A DNA stretch of 64,000 nt from Streptomyces sp. CB02261 (GTDB lineage: Bacteria > Actinomycetota > Actinomycetes > Streptomycetales > Streptomycetaceae). Position 1 is the stretch's first letter. Every line of letters begins with the position of its first letter. The notes under the pieces are model-generated. The model did not search any database. It was not told where the DNA came from and worked only from the letters and a program-made list of their open reading frames with translations. This document shows positions 26,353 to 34,696 of the stretch, one piece after another. The position numbers were made by a program, and so were the translations under genes. The DNA lies in the NCBI RefSeq assembly GCF_001905665.1, contig NZ_LIVX01000010.1, positions 1 through 64,000 of the forward strand, in the 5' to 3' direction.

Positions 26353-27465
26353 ATGACCAGCGACATCACCCTCTTCGTCAACCCCACCGCGGGCCGCGGC
26401 CGCGGCGCCCACGCCGCCCAGCCCGCCGCCCGCGCCCTCAGGGACGCGGGCTTCGCCGTCCGCACCGTCCTCGGACACGACGCCGCCGACGCCCTGCGCC
26501 GCGCCCGCGCAGCCGTCGCCGACGGCACCGACGCCCTCGTCGCCGTCGGCGGCGACGGCAAGATCTCCCTCGCGCTCCAGGCCGTCGCCGGCACCCGGAC
26601 CCCCCTCGGGATCATCGCCGCCGGCACCGGCAACGACTTCGCCCGCACCCTCGGCCTGCCCGTCCGCGACCCCGCCGCCGCCGCGCGGGTCACCGCCGAG
26701 ATCCTCAAGACCACCGGGGCCCGCAGCATCGACCTCGGCCGGATCAGCGGCATCCACACCGGCGCGGGAGCACCCGCCGGACCAGCGCCCACAGGGCCCG
26801 CGTCCACAGGGCCAGCCGCCGCAGGACGAGCCACGCCGGGACCGGCCACGGTAGGACGGGCCACGCCAGGACGGGCCACGCCGGGACCAGCCACGCCGGG
26901 ACCAGCCACGCCAGGACCAGCCGCCCCAGGCGGGGCGACCACCACCCGCTGGTACGGCACCGTCCTCGCCTCCGGCTTCGACTCCCGCGTCAACGACCGC
27001 GGCAACCGCATGCGCATCCCCGCCGGACGCTTCAAGTACGACCTCGCGATCCTCGCCGAACTCGCCGGCTTCCGACCCGTCCCCTACCGCCTCACCCTCG
27101 ACGACGGACGCGTCGTCGAGACCGACGCCACCCTCGTCGCCGTCGGCAACGGCAGCTCCTACGGCGGCGGCATGCGCATCTGCGCCGACGCCCGCACCGA
27201 CGACGGACTCCTCGACGTCACCGTCGTCGGCGACTGCGACCGCACCACCCTGATCAAGGTCTTCCCCCGCGTCTACAAGGGCACACACCTCGACCACCCC
27301 AAGGTCACCACGTACCGCGTCCGCGCCCTCACCCTCGACGCCCCCCACACCACCGGCTACGCCGACGGCGAGCCCCTCGGCCCGCTGCCCCTCACCGTCG
27401 AATGCGTCCCCGCCGCCCTCCGCGTCCTGGCCCCCTCCCGGAGCCCCTCCACATCCCCTCGATAA
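26353..27465 (+). CDS. Diacylglycerol/lipid kinase-like protein with Pro/Ala/Gly/Thr insertion
   Basis: 370 aa. The DAGK catalytic fold is shown by LFVNPTAGRGRG (residues 7-18), VGGDGK (65-70), GIIAAGTGNDFARTLG and the second-half block VAVGNGSSYGGGM. The usual GGDG(T/S) is GGDGK here. Between the two halves of the fold, residues about 137-200 are a low-complexity insertion built from units like GPATPGRATP, coded by 15-bp DNA repeats at 26760-26940. The family phosphorylates diacylglycerol or related lipids with ATP. It lies 41 bp after tatC and ends 44 bp before helY. Confidence 0.85.
   Translation: MTSDITLFVNPTAGRGRGAHAAQPAARALRDAGFAVRTVLGHDAADALRRARAAVADGTDALVAVGGDGKISLALQAVAGTRTPLGIIAAGTGNDFARTLGLPVRDPAAAARVTAEILKTTGARSIDLGRISGIHTGAGAPAGPAPTGPASTGPAAAGRATPGPATVGRATPGRATPGPATPGPATPGPAAPGGATTTRWYGTVLASGFDSRVNDRGNRMRIPAGRFKYDLAILAELAGFRPVPYRLTLDDGRVVETDATLVAVGNGSSYGGGMRICADARTDDGLLDVTVVGDCDRTTLIKVFPRVYKGTHLDHPKVTTYRVRALTLDAPHTTGYADGEPLGPLPLTVECVPAALRVLAPSRSPSTSPR
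26791..26935 (+). repeat. 15-bp tandem repeats inside the lipid-kinase gene
   Basis: Repeated GCCACGCCGGGACCA-like units encode the residue pattern ATPGP/ATPGR. The copies are most regular from about 26860 to 26935. The reading frame is kept, so copy number can change without a frameshift. Confidence 0.75.
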
Positions 27466-27477
27466 AGATCGCGTCAC

Positions 27478-27499
27478 TGTCACAGGGGGCGGGTAGGCT
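27478..27499 (+). promoter_or_regulatory. PafBC-like promoter candidate of helY
   Basis: TGTCAC (27478-27483), ten bases, TAGGCT (27494-27499). Spacing equals the RecA-NDp promoter; the last base of TGTCRG is C. The -10 ends 10 nt before the ATG at 27510, so the leader is absent or very short. Confidence 0.4.
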
Positions 27500-27509
27500 C
27501 GACAACAAG

Positions 27510-30338
27510 ATGACAGAGGACCTCACACCAGCCCAGGCGTACGCGGCAGCCCTCGCCCGCAACGCCGAGCAGGCCACCGCGCTCGCCCCGTTCCGCGAGA
27601 TGTACGAGTTCGGTCTGGACCCCTTCCAGATCGAGGCCTGCAAGGCCCTCGAAGCGGGGAAGGGCGTGCTCGTCGCCGCGCCCACCGGCTCAGGCAAGAC
27701 CATCGTCGGCGAGTTCGCCGTCCACCTCGCCCTCACCCAGGGCCGCAAGTGCTTCTACACGACACCCATCAAGGCGCTGTCGAACCAGAAGTACGCCGAC
27801 CTCGTCAGGCGCTACGGCGCCGCCAAGGTCGGCCTCCTCACCGGTGACAACAGCGTCAACGGCGACGCGCCGATCGTGGTCATGACCACCGAAGTCCTCC
27901 GCAACATGCTGTACGCCGGATCCCAGGCCCTCTCCGGCCTCGGCTACGTCGTCATGGACGAGGTCCACTACCTCTCCGACCGCTTCCGCGGCGCCGTCTG
28001 GGAGGAAGTGATCATCCACCTCCCCGAATCCGTCACCCTCGTCTCACTCTCCGCCACCGTGTCGAACGCCGAGGAGTTCGGTGACTGGCTCGACACCGTC
28101 CGCGGCGACACCGAGGTCATCGTCTCCGAGAGCCGCCCCGTCCCCCTCTGGCAGCACGTCCTCGCCGGACGCCGGATGTACGACCTCTTCGAGGAGGAGA
28201 CCGACCACGGCGGCCGCGGCGCCTCCCGGCGCGAGGTCAACCCCGACCTCCTCCGCCTCGCCCGCACCGAGAACACGCGCACGTACAACCCGCGCGACCG
28301 ACGACGCGGCAAGATGGTCCGCGAGGCCGACCGCGAGCGCGAGCGCCGCCAGCGCTCCCGCATCTGGACCCCCGGCCGCCCCGAGGTCATCGAACGCCTC
28401 GACGCCGAAGGCCTCCTCCCCGCCATCACCTTCATCTTCAGCCGCGCCGCCTGCGAAGCCGCCGTCCAGCAGTGCCTCTACGCCGGACTCCGCCTCAACG
28501 ACGACGACGGACGCCGACGCGTCCGCGAGATCGTCGAGGCACGCACCGCCGCCATCCCGAGCGAGGACCTCCACGTCCTCGGCTACTACGAATGGCTCGA
28601 AGCCCTGGAACGGGGCATCGCCGCCCACCACGCCGGCATGCTCCCGACCTTCAAGGAAGTCGTCGAAGAGCTCTTCGTCCGCGGCCTCGTGAAAGCCGTC
28701 TTCGCCACCGAGACCCTCGCCCTCGGCATCAACATGCCCGCGCGCACCGTCATCCTCGAAAAACTCGTCAAGTGGAACGGCGAACAGCACGCCGACATCA
28801 CCCCCGGCGAATACACCCAGCTCACCGGCCGCGCCGGCCGCCGCGGCATCGACGTCGAAGGCCACGCCGTCGTCCTCTGGCAGCGCGGACTCGACCCCGA
28901 GCACCTCGCCGGCCTCGCCGGCACGCGCACCTACCCCCTGCGCTCCAGCTTCAGACCCTCGTACAACATGGCGGTCAACCTCGTCGACCAGTTCGGCCGG
29001 CACCGCTCCCGCGAACTCCTCGAAACCTCCTTCGCCCAGTTCCAGGCCGACCGCTCCGTCGTCGGCATCTCCCGGCAGGTCCAGAGGAACGAAGAAGGCC
29101 TCGACGGCTACCGCGAGGGCATGACCTGCCACCTCGGAGACTTCGAGGAGTACGCACAGCTCCGCCGCGACCTCAAGGACCGCGAGACCGAACTCGCCAA
29201 GCAGGGCGCCGCCCAGCGCCGCGCCCAGGCCGCCGGCTCCCTGGAGAAGCTCAAGCCCGGCGACGTCATCCACGTCCCCACCGGCAAGTTCGCCGGCCTC
29301 GCCCTCGTCCTCGACCCCGGCATCCCGGCGGGCCGCACCAACGGCCACCGCGGATTCGAGCACCACGACGGGCCCCGCCCCCTCGTCCTCACCGCGGAAC
29401 GCCAGGTCAAGCGGCTCGCCTCCATCGACTTCCCCGTCCCCGTCGAAGCACTGGAGCGCATGAGGATCCCCAAGTCCTTCAACCCGCGCTCCCCCCAGTC
29501 ACGCCGCGACCTCGCCTCCGCCCTGCGCAGCAAGGCCGGACACATCAACCCCGAGCGCCACCACAAACAGCGCTCCGCCGCCGCCGACGACCGCCACATC
29601 GCCCGGCTGCGCACCGAGATCCGCGCCCACCCCTGCCACGGCTGCGACGAGCGCGAGGACCACGCCCGCTGGGCCGAGCGCTACCACCGCCTCCAGCGCG
29701 ACACCCAGCAGCTGGAGCGGCGCATCGAAGGCCGCACCAACACCATCGCCCGCACCTTCGACCGGATCGTCGCCCTCCTCACCGAGCTCGACTACCTCCG
29801 CGGCAACGACGTCACCGACAACGGCAAGCGCCTCGCCCGGCTCTACGGCGAACTCGACCTGCTCGCCAGCGAATGCCTCCGCGACCGCGTCTGGGAAGGC
29901 CTCACCCCGGCCGAACTGGCCGCCTGCGTCTCGGCGCTGGTGTTCGAAGCACGCCAGTCCGACGACGCCGTCGCGCCCAAGCTGCCCGCCGGCAACGCCA
30001 AGGCGGCACTCGGCGAGATGATCAGGATCTGGGGCCGCCTCGACGCCCTCGAAGAGGAATTCAAGATCAACCAGGCGGAAGGCGTCGGCCAGCGCGAGCC
30101 CGACCTCGGATTCGCCTGGGCCGCCTACCAGTGGGCCTCCGACAAGAGCCTCGACGAGGTCCTGCGCGAGGCCGAGATGCCCGCCGGAGACTTCGTCCGC
30201 TGGTGCAAGCAGGTCATCGACGTCCTCGGACAGATCGCGGCCGCGGCGCCCAAGGAGAACAGCACCGTCGCCAAGAACGCCCGCAAGGCCGTGGACGCGC
30301 TGCTGCGAGGCGTCGTCGCCTACAGCTCGGTGGGCTGA
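27510..30338 (+). CDS. helY: DEAD/DEAH-box helicase HelY (Ski2/Mtr4-like)
   Basis: 942 aa. Superfamily-2 motifs in order: FQIEACKALEAGKGVLVAAP with TGSGKT (58-64), TTPIKALSNQKY, DEVHYLSDRFRGAVWEE (motif II DEVH), SLSATVSN, then AAHHAGMLPTFKEVVEELF, ATETLALGINMPARTV and QLTGRAGRRGID (motif VI). The C-terminal half is the Ski2-type helical/DSHCT region and contains CHGCDER. Likely an RNA or nucleic-acid helicase. ATG at 27510 without a Shine-Dalgarno sequence. A perfect hairpin at 30437 ends the unit. Confidence 0.93.
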   Translation: MTEDLTPAQAYAAALARNAEQATALAPFREMYEFGLDPFQIEACKALEAGKGVLVAAPTGSGKTIVGEFAVHLALTQGRKCFYTTPIKALSNQKYADLVRRYGAAKVGLLTGDNSVNGDAPIVVMTTEVLRNMLYAGSQALSGLGYVVMDEVHYLSDRFRGAVWEEVIIHLPESVTLVSLSATVSNAEEFGDWLDTVRGDTEVIVSESRPVPLWQHVLAGRRMYDLFEEETDHGGRGASRREVNPDLLRLARTENTRTYNPRDRRRGKMVREADRERERRQRSRIWTPGRPEVIERLDAEGLLPAITFIFSRAACEAAVQQCLYAGLRLNDDDGRRRVREIVEARTAAIPSEDLHVLGYYEWLEALERGIAAHHAGMLPTFKEVVEELFVRGLVKAVFATETLALGINMPARTVILEKLVKWNGEQHADITPGEYTQLTGRAGRRGIDVEGHAVVLWQRGLDPEHLAGLAGTRTYPLRSSFRPSYNMAVNLVDQFGRHRSRELLETSFAQFQADRSVVGISRQVQRNEEGLDGYREGMTCHLGDFEEYAQLRRDLKDRETELAKQGAAQRRAQAAGSLEKLKPGDVIHVPTGKFAGLALVLDPGIPAGRTNGHRGFEHHDGPRPLVLTAERQVKRLASIDFPVPVEALERMRIPKSFNPRSPQSRRDLASALRSKAGHINPERHHKQRSAAADDRHIARLRTEIRAHPCHGCDEREDHARWAERYHRLQRDTQQLERRIEGRTNTIARTFDRIVALLTELDYLRGNDVTDNGKRLARLYGELDLLASECLRDRVWEGLTPAELAACVSALVFEARQSDDAVAPKLPAGNAKAALGEMIRIWGRLDALEEEFKINQAEGVGQREPDLGFAWAAYQWASDKSLDEVLREAEMPAGDFVRWCKQVIDVLGQIAAAAPKENSTVAKNARKAVDALLRGVVAYSSVG

Positions 30339-30413
30339 CGGCGACACCGCTCCGACGGTCCGCTCCCCCCAACGCTCCGCGAGTACTCCGGGGCGGGCGG
30401 GTGTCCGAATCCG

Positions 30414-30442
30414 ACGAGTGACGAGTGACGAGTGAACGAGTG
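30414..30442 (+). repeat. Heptamer repeats ACGAGTG
   Basis: Three perfect tandem copies (30414-30434) and a fourth after one extra A (30436-30442). The last copy runs into the helY terminator stem. Confidence 0.7.
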
Positions 30443-30470
30443 CCCGTGGCGATCAGGCCACGGGCACTCG
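30437..30470 (+). terminator. Terminator after helY
   Basis: A perfect 14-bp stem: CGAGTGCCCGTGGC (30437-30450) and its complement (30457-30470), loop GATCAG. Confidence 0.8.
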
Positions 30471-30510
30471 GCCTTCCCGGACAACCGGTTGCCCCCTCTC
30501 GTCGTCCGCG

Positions 30511-30561
30511 TGATCCACAAGCCGCTGTCCACAAGCCGTTGTCCACAGGCCGTTGTCCACA
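30511..30561 (+). promoter_or_regulatory. Array of four DnaA-box-like 9-mers with 14-bp period
   Basis: TGATCCACA (30511), CTGTCCACA (30525), TTGTCCACA (30539) and TTGTCCACA (30553), each exactly 14 bp after the previous one and separated by AGCCG/GGCCG. TTGTCCACA is the preferred Streptomyces DnaA box; the second copy differs by one base, the first by two. The array lies between the helY terminator and the P450 gene and is not an oriC (no dnaA or dnaN nearby). It may titrate DnaA or place the P450 gene under DnaA control. Confidence 0.7.
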
Positions 30562-30634
30562 GGGGTGGCGCGCGCAGGACCCTTCCGCTTGCATGGACTC
30601 ACAAGCAGGACAGGCCAGTTGGGGAGGGGCTCAC

Positions 30635-32032
30635 ATGACCACGCAAGCCGGTCATCCGCACACCGGGACACGCGGCGACACGACACCGCCGTCGCCGGAC
30701 ATCACGGAAGGCCCCCGGGGAGTACCCCTCCTCGGAAACCTGCCCGCGTTCGGCAAAGACCCCCTCGGCTTCTTCGAACAGCTCCGGGACCGCGGCGACT
30801 TCGTCCGCTGGCGCTTCGGGCGCAAGTCCTGCCTCTTCATCGCCCACCCCCACACCGTCGGCGAACTCCTCACCGAAGTCGAGCGAAGCTTCGACCAGCC
30901 CGACCTCGGCATCGCCTTCCGCACGCTCCTCGGCAACGGCGTCATCGTCTCCAAAGGAGCCGACTGGCGACGCAAGCGCTCCCTCGTACAACCCTCCGTA
31001 CGCCCCAAGCAGGTCCGCTCCTACGCGACGACCATGACCGAATGCGCCGTCGCCCTCGCTGACCGCTGGACCGACGGACAGCAGGTCGACATCAAGAAGG
31101 ACATGGCGGCCCTCACCCAACTCATCGCCGTCCGGACCATCTTCGGCGTCGACACCGCCGCCGACGCCGAAGCCATCGGCCAGGCCATGGACATCGCCCA
31201 GAAAGAGATCGGCGCCGAGTTCAGCGGCATCGGAGCCGTGCTGCCCGACTGGGTCCCCACCCCGGGACGCGCCCGCATCAAACGCGCCACCGCCGTCATC
31301 GACGCGGAGGTCTCCCGCGTCGTCTCCCGCCACCGGGACGGCGACACCGACCGCCCCGACCTCCTCAGCCGGCTCCTCGCCGCCCGCGACGAGACCGGCG
31401 CGCCCCTCTCCGACCAGGAGATCCGCGACGAGACCGTCACCCTATACATCGGCGGCCACGAGACCACCAGCTCCACCCTCGTCTGGGCCTGGCACCTGCT
31501 CTCCCGCAACCCCCGCGTCCGCGACGCCCTCGCCGAGGAACTCGACCGGGTCCTCGCCGACCACGAACCCGGCTACGACGACTATGCGTCCCTCACCTAC
31601 ACCCAGGCCGTCGTCAAGGAGACGCTGCGCCTCTACCCGACGATCTGGCTCATCACCGGACTGGCCAAGGAAGGAGCGACCCTCGGCGGCAAGGCCGTGC
31701 CCGCCGGCACCCGCGTCTGGACCAGCCAGTGGGCCACCCATCGCGACCCCCGCTGGTACGGCGACGCGGAAGCCTTCCGCCCCGAGCGCTGGCTCACCAC
31801 CGAGGACGGCGAACCCGCCGAGGACATACCCGAATACGCCTGGTTCCCCTTCGGCGGCGGACCCCGCGTCTGCCTCGGCACCCGCTTCGCCCTCGTCGAA
31901 GCCGTCCTCGTCCTCGCGGTCCTCGCCCGCCGCTACCACCTGGACCTCACCACCGACGAGATCCACCCGGTCCCGAGCCTCACCCTCCAACCGGACCGCG
32001 ACGTCCTGGCGACGGTCCGCGCCCGACACTGA
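30635..32032 (+). CDS. Cytochrome P450
   Basis: 465 aa, soluble. I-helix GGHETTSST (about 273-281), ExxR as KETLRLYPT (about 329), the FRPERW segment, and heme loop FPFGGGPRVCLG with the axial Cys413. Overall similarity is to the CYP102/CYP4-like branch of bacterial P450s (WRRKRSLVQPSVRPKQV, long ExxR-to-Cys distance) and not the short actinomycete CYP105 type. Substrate unknown. The ATG at 30635 follows GGGGAGGGG; the open frame upstream overlaps the DnaA-box array. No ferredoxin gene is adjacent. Confidence 0.93.
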   Translation: MTTQAGHPHTGTRGDTTPPSPDITEGPRGVPLLGNLPAFGKDPLGFFEQLRDRGDFVRWRFGRKSCLFIAHPHTVGELLTEVERSFDQPDLGIAFRTLLGNGVIVSKGADWRRKRSLVQPSVRPKQVRSYATTMTECAVALADRWTDGQQVDIKKDMAALTQLIAVRTIFGVDTAADAEAIGQAMDIAQKEIGAEFSGIGAVLPDWVPTPGRARIKRATAVIDAEVSRVVSRHRDGDTDRPDLLSRLLAARDETGAPLSDQEIRDETVTLYIGGHETTSSTLVWAWHLLSRNPRVRDALAEELDRVLADHEPGYDDYASLTYTQAVVKETLRLYPTIWLITGLAKEGATLGGKAVPAGTRVWTSQWATHRDPRWYGDAEAFRPERWLTTEDGEPAEDIPEYAWFPFGGGPRVCLGTRFALVEAVLVLAVLARRYHLDLTTDEIHPVPSLTLQPDRDVLATVRARH

Positions 32033-32078
32033 CGAGAAAACCCGCAACGGGGGGAGCGGACGGAACCGAGGGAGGGGA

Positions 32079-33017
32079 TCAGGAGGGCCTGGAGCCCTCG
32101 GCCAGGGCCGTCGCCAGGTCCCGCAGATCGTCGGCACGCAGGACCCGGTCCCCGAACCCGGGCAGAGGCACATGCAGCGGGGACGTCCAGCGGCCCGGGA
32201 TCGCGGCGGCACCATACACAGCGCCCGCCAGCATGCCGGTCACCGCGGTCACGGTGTCCGTGTCCCCGCCCAGGTCCACCGCCGCGACGAGCGCCTCCTC
32301 GAACGAGCCGGTCGTACGCAGCGCCCACACCGCCGAGCCGAGACAAGGCCAGACCGCACCGTTGCACTCCGTGGCGTGGTCCGGGTGCCAGCCGGGAGCG
32401 AGGATCCGCGACCAGCGCCCCCGGTGCGCCGGGGTGACCTCGGCGAGCGTCGCGGGCACCGCGGCGACCGGGTCCCCGCCCAGGAGGGCGACACGGACCA
32501 GCTCGTGGAGGATCGCCGTCCCTTCCCAGGCCGCCCCGTCGCCGTGTGTCAGGGCGCTGATCCGGCGGGCTGCGTCCATGGTCGCGGCCCTGCCCCGCGC
32601 CGCGAAGTACACGGCGGAGGTCGAGGCCCGCATCAGCGAACCGTTCCCCGCCGCCCGCGCGTTGACCTGGAAGTGCAGTGAGGCCGCGAGGTCCCATGAG
32701 TCTCCGCCGAGCAGGACCTGCTCCGTCTGGAGACCGATGTCCTTCGGCTCGGACGCCGCCCACCGGCGGAACCGGTCGAAGAGGTCCGGCAGGTCGAGAC
32801 CACGCCGTTCGAGGAGCGACTCCCCGACGAGGACGGCCATCTGCGTGTCGTCCGTAGCCTCGCCGGGATCCCAGCCGCCGCCCCCGCACATCGTGCCGAC
32901 ACCGTCCGGGAAGCGCTCCCGGAAGGAACCCGGAAGACCGAACTCGAAGGGAGCTCCCAGAGCGTCGCCCGCGGCTGAGCCGAGGACGGCGCCCACGGAC
33001 CGGTCGATGTCTCGCAT
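32079..33017 (-). CDS. ADP-ribosylglycohydrolase-family protein
   Basis: 312 aa. All metal-binding blocks are seen: GSAAGDALGAPFEF (13-26), ATDDTQMAVLV (about 54-64, the TDD motif), GNGSLMRAS (about 124-132) and DLGGDTDTVTAVTG (about 249-262) with the terminal Asp pair. The family removes ADP-ribose from Arg or other residues, or dinitrogenase reductase, using two Mg ions. ATG at 33017. Convergent with the P450 gene (46 bp gap). The membrane-protein gene ending at 33022 on the same strand is 4 bp upstream, so they form a unit. Confidence 0.9.
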   Translation of the reverse strand: MRDIDRSVGAVLGSAAGDALGAPFEFGLPGSFRERFPDGVGTMCGGGGWDPGEATDDTQMAVLVGESLLERRGLDLPDLFDRFRRWAASEPKDIGLQTEQVLLGGDSWDLAASLHFQVNARAAGNGSLMRASTSAVYFAARGRAATMDAARRISALTHGDGAAWEGTAILHELVRVALLGGDPVAAVPATLAEVTPAHRGRWSRILAPGWHPDHATECNGAVWPCLGSAVWALRTTGSFEEALVAAVDLGGDTDTVTAVTGMLAGAVYGAAAIPGRWTSPLHVPLPGFGDRVLRADDLRDLATALAEGSRPS

Positions 33018-33021
33018 GCGG

Positions 33022-33474
33022 TCAGCGTAGAGCGGGTTCTTTCGGCCGACGGGTGGCCCGGGACGCCCACACCGCCCGGACCACCAGGAACAGAGGCAGG
33101 CCGACGGGGGAGAGGAGGATCGTCAGCAGGAGGAGCGGGGCCATCAGGAGGGGTGGGACGGAGAGACGCCGGCCCTCTCGGTACATCCACTGACCGAGCA
33201 ACAGGTCCCAGGCGATGATCTGTGCCCAGACCGCCCCCGCGCCGTCGGCGAGCGCCGCCAGCTCCCGGAAGGCGTCGATGTCGGGGCTGCTGACGGCCGC
33301 CCACAGCTCGGGCAGGACGGGGACGGCCAGCACAGTCCAGACGGTCAGGATCGGCAGGACGGTCAGGGGCGAGCCCGCCAGGCGTTCGGTGAGCCGCCAG
33401 GCCGGCGCGCAGATCATCAGCAGCCAGACGGGCGCCGCCAGGAAGAACGTCAACTCGAAGAGGAAGCCCGTCAC
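33022..33474 (-). CDS. DUF4281 (ABA4-like) membrane protein
   Basis: 150 aa with four hydrophobic segments. It starts VVTGFLFELTFFLAAPVWLL and contains PDIDAFRELAALADGAG, WAQIIAWDLLLGQWMYREGR and the late PLLLLTILLSPVGLPLFLV; this matches the ABA4-like family (neoxanthin-synthesis protein homologues of unknown bacterial role). GTG at 33474 overlaps the stop codon of the preceding gene (GTGA), so the two are translationally coupled. Confidence 0.8.
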   Translation of the reverse strand: MTGFLFELTFFLAAPVWLLMICAPAWRLTERLAGSPLTVLPILTVWTVLAVPVLPELWAAVSSPDIDAFRELAALADGAGAVWAQIIAWDLLLGQWMYREGRRLSVPPLLMAPLLLLTILLSPVGLPLFLVVRAVWASRATRRPKEPALR

Positions 33475-34577
33475 GACGCGACCTCTTCGGGACGTGCGGA
33501 GGAGGGCGGTGCGGCGTGGCCGGCGGGGGGCGCGGCGTGGCCGGACGGCGGCGCAACGGGCCCGGTGGGCGGTGCGGCGTGGCCGGCAGGGGGTGCGTTG
33601 TGTTCTGAGGGCAGGGTGGGAGGGGTGGAGGGGGCAGGGGAGGGAGGGGAGGGGGAGGGCCCCCTGAGGGACAGCGTCGCCGCCGCCCCGCCGAACAGCA
33701 CGATCGCCCCCGCCCCTGCCCACGTCACGCCGTCCGGTGCGAACAGCGCCTGGCCCCGCAGCGCCTGCCAGGTCAGCAGGAGGAACGTCGCCGCGTAGGC
33801 GGCCGAGGCCGTCAGGGTGAGCCGGAGCCGGACCCGTTCGTCCGCGAGGCGGGTGACGCGTGGTGCGAGCGCGGCCAGGACGAGCAGCAGCAGCGGAAGC
33901 AGTTGGAGCGCGTGCATGCCGAAGAAGTGGGGCACGCGCAGGTCGCCGCCGGTGCCGGCCCAGCCCGTCAGTGGCATCGACGGGCCGCCGTCCGGCACCC
34001 CCACGGAGTGTGCGCCGACGATCGGCGAGTCGTCGACCGCCAGTTGCTCGGGCGTCGGACGCACCATCAGGAAGCCCACGGCGGCGCCCGCCAGGGCGAT
34101 CAGCGAGGACAGCCGGACGGCCCAGGCCATGGCCCGGTCCAGGATCCGGGCGCGCAGCAGGAGGACGGCGATGGCCAGGGCGCCGAGCCAGAGCACGACG
34201 ACGGTGGCGCCCATGATCTGGAAGACGGCGTTGTCGAAGGGCGTCGCCTGGTTGAAGTGGCTCTGCCTGCCACGGATCACCTGCAGCGTGATGAGCACCA
34301 TCTCGCCCGCGCTGGCGGCGGCGACCACGGTCCCGGCCCACCAGGCGACCCGGCGGCCCCGGGGCAGCAGCGAGAGCATCCAGGCGAGCGAGAGCGCGTA
34401 CGCGACGAACGAGACCGAGAACTTGAACGGCTTCGTCCATATCGGTACCCCGACCAGGACCCGGTCGTCGACGGCCATGCCGACCGCGGAGACCAGGGCG
34501 AGGGCGCCCATGGAGGCGGCGAACCAGACGAGTGGTCGGTGAAGCCGTGTGTGTGGGTGCGAGGTCACTGAGGACAT
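33471..34577 (-). CDS. Multi-pass membrane protein with Pro-rich repeated tail
   Basis: 368 aa. About seven to eight hydrophobic segments cover residues 15-305, with polar motifs GVPIWTKPFKFSVSF, RGRQSHFNQATPFD and VPHFFGMHALQLLPL containing conserved-looking His residues. The last 55 residues repeat PPAGHAAPP, PPTGPVAPP and PPSGHAAPP and are probably disordered in the cytoplasm. ATG at 34577; the alternative at 34613 lies in the palindromic control region. It is divergent from a MerR regulator and translationally coupled to the DUF4281 gene. Function unknown. Confidence 0.8.
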   Translation of the reverse strand: MSSVTSHPHTRLHRPLVWFAASMGALALVSAVGMAVDDRVLVGVPIWTKPFKFSVSFVAYALSLAWMLSLLPRGRRVAWWAGTVVAAASAGEMVLITLQVIRGRQSHFNQATPFDNAVFQIMGATVVVLWLGALAIAVLLLRARILDRAMAWAVRLSSLIALAGAAVGFLMVRPTPEQLAVDDSPIVGAHSVGVPDGGPSMPLTGWAGTGGDLRVPHFFGMHALQLLPLLLLVLAALAPRVTRLADERVRLRLTLTASAAYAATFLLLTWQALRGQALFAPDGVTWAGAGAIVLFGGAAATLSLRGPSPSPPSPAPSTPPTLPSEHNAPPAGHAAPPTGPVAPPSGHAAPPAGHAAPPSSARPEEVAS

Positions 34578-34602
34578 ACGAATCCCCCCGTGGGAAAGTA
34601 TG

Positions 34603-34640
34603 GATAGTGGCACTTGCCGCTATCTGATAGCGCCACTATC
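34603..34640. promoter_or_regulatory. Nested palindromes in the MerR/membrane-protein divergent promoter
   Basis: Outer arms GATAGTGGC (34603-34611) and GCCACTATC (34632-34640); inner palindrome GCTATC-T-GATAGC (34619-34631). The GATAG/CTATC core thus occurs four times in 38 bp. TTGCCG (34614-34619) and TATCTA (34637-34642) would make a 17-bp-spaced promoter for the merR-type gene, so the dyad overlaps a promoter, as for MerR operators. Confidence 0.6.
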
Positions 34641-34696
34641 TATGATGGGGGTGCGGTCGGCAAGGCCGAAAGCAGGATCAGGAAGGTGAACACGCG

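Noticed and set aside
30511..30561. CRISPR-like short repeats
   Set aside because: The 14-bp units have no unique spacers; the 9-mers are DnaA boxes. The 70-bp repeats at 56041 are also direct tandem copies without spacers.
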